From CAYJAD01 sp964369995 (GTDB lineage Bacteria; Desulfobacterota; Desulfovibrionia; Desulfovibrionales; Desulfovibrionaceae), in the NCBI GenBank assembly GCA_964369995.1, contig CAYJHH010000101.1, positions 1 through 10,527 on the forward strand: a stretch of DNA of 10,527 bases. The letters are read 5' to 3'. Positions 6,560 through 10,527 of this stretch are shown here, piece by piece. The first letter of the stretch is position 1. Every line of letters starts with the position of its first letter. The notes beneath the pieces were generated by a model. The model worked only from the letters and a program-made list of their open reading frames with translations. It made no database searches and was not told the origin of the DNA. The position numbers and the translations under genes were made by a program.

Positions 6560-9500
6560 ATGGAAAACGACAAGTCACAGCGCCCGAATAATCATAGCGC
6601 CGACGAAAAAAACCAAGACAACGATGGCCGTTCGTACAGCAATCGAGACAAAAAACCACGTTTTAATGATGACCGTGGTGCGCGCCGTCCTTTACGCGCG
6701 ACAAGACCCTCACGCCCCCATGGCGCACGCCCCTCATTTGAAGGGCGCGAGTCAAGAGAAGGCGACGATAGAAAACCACGCTTTGAGCGTAATGATGACA
6801 GACCAAGACGCCCACGTCCTGAATTTGGAGACCGTGACAGAAAGCCTCGTTCTGATTATGGAGATGCCCCCAGAAAGCCACACTTTGCCAAAGATGGCGA
6901 GCGCTCCTTTAGAGATGATCGCCCCCGCCGTGATTTCGGAGACAAAGACCGCGCACCCCGCCGTGATTTCGGCGACCGTGAGCGTGCACCACGCAAAGAT
7001 TTCGGAGATCGTGACCGCGCACCACGCCGTGACTTTGGTGATCGCGACCGCGCACCACGCAAAGATTTCGGCGACCGTGACCGCGCACCACGCCGCGACT
7101 TCGGTGACAGAGATCGCGCACCGCGCCGTGATTTCGGCGATAGAGATCGCGCACCTCGTCGTGACTTTGGAGATAGAGACCGCGCACCGCGCCGTGATTT
7201 CGGCGATAGAGATCGCGCACCTCGTCGTGACTTTGGAGATAGAGACCGCGCACCGCGCCGTGATTTCGGCGATAGAGATCGCGCACCTCGTCGTGACTTT
7301 GGTGACAGAGATCGCGCACCGCGCCGTGACTTCGGTGATCGCGACCGCGCACCGCGCCGTGATTTCGGAGATAGAGACCGCGCACCACGTCGTGATTNNN
7401 NNNNNNNNNNNNNNNNNNNNNNNNNNNNNNNNNNNNNNNNNNNNNNNNNNNNNNNNNNNNNNNNNNNNNNNNNNNNNNNNNNNNNNNNNNNNNNNNNGAC
7501 CGCGCACCGCGCCGTGATTTCGGAGATAGAGACCGCGCACCACGTCGTGATTTCGGTGACAGAGATCGCGCACCGCGCCGTGACTTCGGTGACCGCGACC
7601 GTGCACCACGTCGTGACTCGCGTGATTTTGGCGACCGTGACCGCCGCCCTCGCTTTGAAGATCGCGACCAGCGTCATAATCGCAACAACTATAATGATCG
7701 CCCCTACCCTTCACATGACGAACAAAATGCAGAACAACCTTTGGTGGCACCGCAAGACAATGCCGCTCATTTAAATGTTGAAGATATGGGGTATACCGAA
7801 TTTGGTTATGCTTATTCCAACACCAGCGCCGAGACATTAAAAGGTGTAGAGCAAAGCGCACGCCCTGAAGGCATGCAAGCTCGTAGTTCTGAAAATTCTG
7901 AATTTGACGCAGCCACACAAAGCGCAGAGCAAGGTGAGGAACAAAGCGTAAACCGCTCTTATGGTGACACTCAAGAAGGGTATGGTTCCAGAGAGTTTTC
8001 GCGCGATGATAGCCGCCCACGTTTTCAACGTGACGATAGAGATCGTAAGCGTCCCATGAAGCGTCCTCCTTTACGTGAGACCATCATGAACATGGACAAA
8101 GACTTGCTAAAAATGTTGGCACGTCGATGTAATATACTGGACAGAATGCGCTCTAAAGCCGGTCAAATGGCACCTAAGGAAGAAAAAGAATTACGCGCAT
8201 CTTGGGAAAAAGCTGCCACGCAAATGACACGTGATCCACGCATCATCCATCAGCTTTTTGCTTTAATGCAAGAAATTATCTTCTCGGCTAAACCAGAAGA
8301 AGGCCAAGCCAAGCGTACAGGCTTTAACCTAGCGCCGCCGCAATTGCCTGTGGATATTAGCATGTTTGCACCTTTGGCCAGTCGCCGTAGTCGCCTTTTC
8401 CTTGCATTGGCAGGCGCTTCTGGCTCTGCATGCACCATGGGTCCAAGCCTTTTGGACGATGCCACCATCGAATGCATTAAGATGTTCAATCAATGCGCCA
8501 CGTCTTTAGCTTGGGATGATCAAGGCACACTTATCTCCCGCCAAGGTGGTGGTTTATCCTTACCTGATAAAGTTATTTATGTGGGCGATGATATTTTTAA
8601 CTTCTTCCTTTTGCTTGGGCATTATGTGAGCAAGAATACAAGAGCAAAGTTCACCGGTGAAGCCAGTTTAAAAGAAGCTGATCTTACCGCTGTGCGCTCC
8701 TTCTTACCACAACTTGGCGCAAGACTTAGCAATGTCATGCCAAATGGTTCCGGCTTCCCCATTCGTTTAGAATGTTCCGGAATTTTTGAAGATCGCATCA
8801 GTATTCCTGCCGATATCCCTGCAGATATGGTGCTTGGTCTATTCATGGCTGCACCTTTCTGGGATCAGGCCATTAGCTTTGAAATGCGCGCGCGCCAAGA
8901 TGCTGAAGCCATCATGGAAGAAGCTCTTTCCGTATTGGAAGTGTGCGGCGCCCAAATTCGTCGCGAAGGTAGCCTTGTGCATTTTGTACCTTGCCCCATC
9001 AAAACACCTGCCGAGCCAGAGCTGGGTATGGACTTACAACTGGCAGCATACCTTTTGACCTTACCCCTCACCTTGGGCGGTAAGATTCAGCTTAAAGGTA
9101 GTTGGCCAGAGTGCGCTCCTGCCAAGGACATTGAAAATCTTTGGACACAGCTTGGCTTACACATTGAACAAGATGGCGAAAGCATTTGCACCAGCCATGC
9201 ACCTTTAGAGCCCATTGTTTGGAGAGTAAAGGCACGCTCTGCCGCCGAAAAAGCCACTGCTGAAGATTCTTCTATGCAAATAACTGAAGGCTTTAGCCCT
9301 GATGAAAATGTATCTGATGCAGCACAAAGTGAAGCCACTTTGCCAGAAGATATGACTTCAGAAGCGGTAACTTCAGAAGAAATGCCTGAAACAAGTGTTG
9401 CCACAGAAGAAGCTACAGCAGAAGAAGCTGTGGCAGAAGACGTAGTGACAGCCCCAGAAATAAGCGAAGAAGTACGCGAAGAAATTGGCGCAGAAATGGA

Positions 9501-9993
9501 AGAAGTCATTTTAGAACATCTTTCTTTGCCCACCTTGGCCATATACCAAGACACTCGCTTTACGCCCCTTTTGGCCACCTGTGCTTACCTTGCTGCAGTG
9601 CGTAAAAAGTATGTGATTTTGCCCAAGGATGCTCCTTTGCAAGATATGGAGTCTTTCTTCAATCATCTTGGCTATGATTATAGTGAAGATGACGGTGAAG
9701 GCAGTGCTCTTGTGCCAAGCACAGAGTACCATGACCCTCAAGCTGTGTGGACAGCGCCTACACCTGCCTGGGCTTTAGCCTATGCGCTTTGTGCAGCGGC
9801 TCATCCTCACATTAAGCTGAGCAATCCCGGTATAATGACCACGCTTTACCCGCAGTTCTGGAACTTGTATAATGCCTTACCCTCCTTTGATATTAAAAAG
9901 AATGTTACGGAGAACAAGCATGATAAACCTGTCAGACGACGCATTATTGCCGCAGACCAAGAAGGAATTGGAAGCGGAGATAGCAACGATTGA
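6560..9993 (+). CDS. RD-repeat protein with chorismate-mutase-like and degenerate EPSP-synthase-like domains
   Basis: This is one gene, interrupted only by 100 N at 7398-7497. Merging the 55-nt overlap flanking the gap gives 1092 residues; real length depends on repeat number. Order: (1) Arg/Asp-rich hydrophilic N-terminus (6560-6925); (2) tandem 11-residue repeats of consensus RRDFGDRDRAP (6926-7608), then degenerate RD-rich sequence to about 7700; (3) a Glu/Ser-rich linker; (4) 8071-8300, an AroQ-like helical stretch with LRETIMNMDKDLLKMLARR; (5) from about 8320, an EPSP-synthase-like fold: ASRRSRLFLALAG, GEASLKEADLTAVRSFLPQLGA and ADMVLGLFMAAPF align with AroA segments, but the expected GxxKS-xxxR, SGT, RP and SSQ residues are replaced; (6) an acidic Glu/Ala insert (9238-9500); (7) an AroA-like C-terminal lobe (to about 9885). 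Likely a non-catalytic pseudoenzyme, possibly RNA-binding through its tail. Function is unknown; domain calls come from reading by eye. Confidence 0.75.
6926..7608 (+). repeat. 33-nt coding tandem repeat (11-residue units), interrupted by gap
   Basis: Units start at 6926 and every 33 nt thereafter: 14 full units before the gap, and 3 full plus one partial after it (at least 16 if the 55-nt overlap is merged). Early units differ by Lys/Arg and synonymous changes. From 7124 a 66-nt two-unit block is repeated exactly (7124-7189, 7190-7255) and begins a third time, which points to recent expansion. Every unit keeps the frame. Confidence 0.95.
7398..7497. other. Assembly gap of exactly 100 N
   Basis: The run of 100 N is a conventional placeholder for a gap of unknown size. 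The left flank 7343-7397 and right flank 7498-7552 are the same 55 nt. If the gap were real and filled by whole repeats, its size would be 11 + 33n, so 100 cannot be its true length. Confidence 0.95.
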
Positions 9994-10171
9994 GACCTTA
10001 CTCTGTGAAAACGATGCGGCCTTGCGCACCTTATTAGCGGCGGAAGACCCACAAAGCGGTGTGAATTATGCGCAAGATATACATAATTTACGCCAAGAAA
10101 AAATGGTACTTATCACCCGTAGACAATTACGCCAAGTTCGCATTCGGCGTATTGAATATGGGGAAGAATAA
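9920..10171 (+). CDS. Small coiled-coil-like hypothetical protein
   Basis: An 83-residue protein starting MINLSDDALLPQTKKELE. It is charged, Leu/Glu-rich in residues about 12-40 and Arg-rich at the end (RRQLRQVRIRRIEYGEE), so mainly helical or coiled-coil, with no signal peptide, membrane segment or cysteine motif. CGGAG at 9908-9912 lies 7 nt before ATG 9920, supporting this start rather than the in-frame ATG at 9872. It overlaps the 3' end of the preceding gene by 74 nt in another frame, suggesting translational coupling and a shared operon. I do not recognise the family and propose no function. Confidence 0.65.
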   Translation: MINLSDDALLPQTKKELEAEIATIETLLCENDAALRTLLAAEDPQSGVNYAQDIHNLRQEKMVLITRRQLRQVRIRRIEYGEE

Positions 10172-10190
10172 GGGATAACATTTGAGGCTT

Positions 10191-10237
10191 TGTGGGGGAG
10201 GAGAAACTTTTTTGAAAAAAGGCTTCCCTCCCCCACA
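10191..10237 (+). terminator. Long G-rich/C-rich hairpin after the small gene (terminator or repeat)
   Basis: TGTGGGGGAGG (10191-10201) and CCTCCCCCACA (10227-10237) are perfect 11-bp arms. Inside them CTTTTT-TGA-AAAAAG (10207-10221) forms a second stem. It begins 19 nt after the stop of the 83-residue gene, so it probably ends that transcript, although no clean T-run follows the outer stem. It also overlaps one copy of the dispersed repeat. Confidence 0.55.
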
Positions 10238-10266
10238 CCCCTCCCCTTTCCAAAAATTTTTCATGG
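10221..10266 (-). repeat. Dispersed G-rich repeat, copy 1
   Basis: Read on the minus strand this runs CCATGAAAaaTTTTTgg, then AAAGGGgagg and GGTgTGGGGGaGGGAA (capitals shared with copy 2). It matches the right edge of the window in the opposite orientation. Such G-rich intergenic elements are, as far as I recall, common in Desulfovibrio genomes. Confidence 0.55.
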
Positions 10267-10408
10267 CGGCAAAATTTGTCGCCTTACGAAAATCAAGGCG
10301 CAATGGTATTAAAAAAGAGGTTCTTCATGACTTTACGACAATACAAATACTTATCCCTACACTCTTCTTTTATATGCCCCTTTGCTTCTATTTTTTTCTT
10401 CCTCCCAG

Positions 10409-10442
10409 TGAGGAATTTTTTTTGTAAAAGCCCTCATTTTTT
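10409..10442 (+). terminator. Weak terminator-like hairpin with T6 tail
   Basis: TGAGG (10409-10413) pairs with CCTCA (10432-10436), with possible inner TTTT/AAAA pairing, followed by six T. The stem is short, so this is a tentative backup terminator. Confidence 0.35.
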
Positions 10443-10482
10443 CATGGCGCCGTGATGTTTCTTCAAAGACGGTAAAAGACGC

Positions 10483-10527
10483 CCATGAAAGTTTTTTGAA
10501 AGGGTGGGGGGTCTGGGGGGAGGGAAA
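10483..10527 (+). repeat. Dispersed G-rich repeat, copy 2 (cut by window edge)
   Basis: It begins CCATGAAAGTTTTTTGAAAG and ends in a G-rich stretch followed by AGGGAAA at the last base. It is an inverted, imperfect copy of 10221-10266; about 220 bp of noncoding sequence with no credible ORF lies between the two. Confidence 0.55.

Noticed and set aside
6926..7608. CRISPR array
   Set aside because: Contiguous 33-nt coding tandem repeats with no unique spacers; the frame is preserved through all units.
6554..7774. A separate 406-codon gene ending at 7774
   Set aside because: Its part after the N run is in the wrong frame, an effect of the arbitrary 100-N gap; the true frame continues to 9993.
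6752..8020. Long minus-strand open frames through the repeat region, one encoding SRRGARSLSPK-type repeats
   Set aside because: Open antisense frames are a by-product of the 33-nt repeat lacking stops in several frames. The plus-strand frame continues into a long unique domain with normal codon pattern.
7741..9993. A separate 750-codon gene starting at TTG 7741
   Set aside because: The frame is open upstream to the gap and continues the repeat protein in phase; no ribosome-binding site precedes the TTG.
10182..10427. 81-codon ORF after the small gene
   Set aside because: It is mostly translation of the hairpin/dispersed repeat, with no ribosome-binding site or recognisable protein features.

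Overview
The window looks like chromosomal DNA of a sulfate- or sulfite-respiring deltaproteobacterium, most likely a Desulfovibrionaceae member of moderate GC. The evidence is the minus-strand order aprB-aprA-qmoA-qmoB, with strongly conserved proteins, plus G-rich dispersed intergenic repeats of a kind I associate with that family. I cannot name the genus from the sequence alone.

Left half (1-5745, minus strand): this is the electron-transfer core of dissimilatory sulfate reduction. AprB (two [4Fe-4S] clusters) and AprA (FAD) form APS reductase, which reduces adenosine 5'-phosphosulfate to sulfite and AMP. QmoA and QmoB (HdrA-like flavoproteins) belong to the quinone-interacting membrane oxidoreductase that feeds menaquinol electrons to APS reductase. 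qmoB runs off the left edge, and qmoC would be expected beyond it. aprBA and qmoAB are separated by 422 bp that hold a convincing intrinsic terminator, a 75-bp three-way-junction inverted repeat and two abutting palindromes next to the qmoA ribosome-binding site. aprBA and qmoABC are therefore probably separately controlled.

Middle (5746-6559): a roughly 800-bp AT-rich divergent intergenic region. The part next to aprB would form a structured mRNA leader with three hairpins.

Right half (6560-10171, plus strand): one long unusual gene. Its N-terminus is an Arg/Asp-rich tail with at least 16 tandem 11-residue repeats (33-nt period). A chorismate-mutase (AroQ)-like helical segment follows, then an EPSP-synthase (AroA)-like fold that appears to have lost its catalytic residues and is split by an acidic Glu/Ala-rich insert. 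A run of exactly 100 N inside the repeats breaks the frame artificially. The last 55 nt before the gap are identical to the first 55 nt after it, so the gap is probably an unmerged assembly overlap; merging restores one ORF of 1092 residues. A small coiled-coil-like protein gene overlaps its 3' end.

Right end (10172-10527): noncoding, with a G-rich/C-rich hairpin, a second terminator-like hairpin and two inverted copies of a dispersed repeat, the second cut by the window edge.
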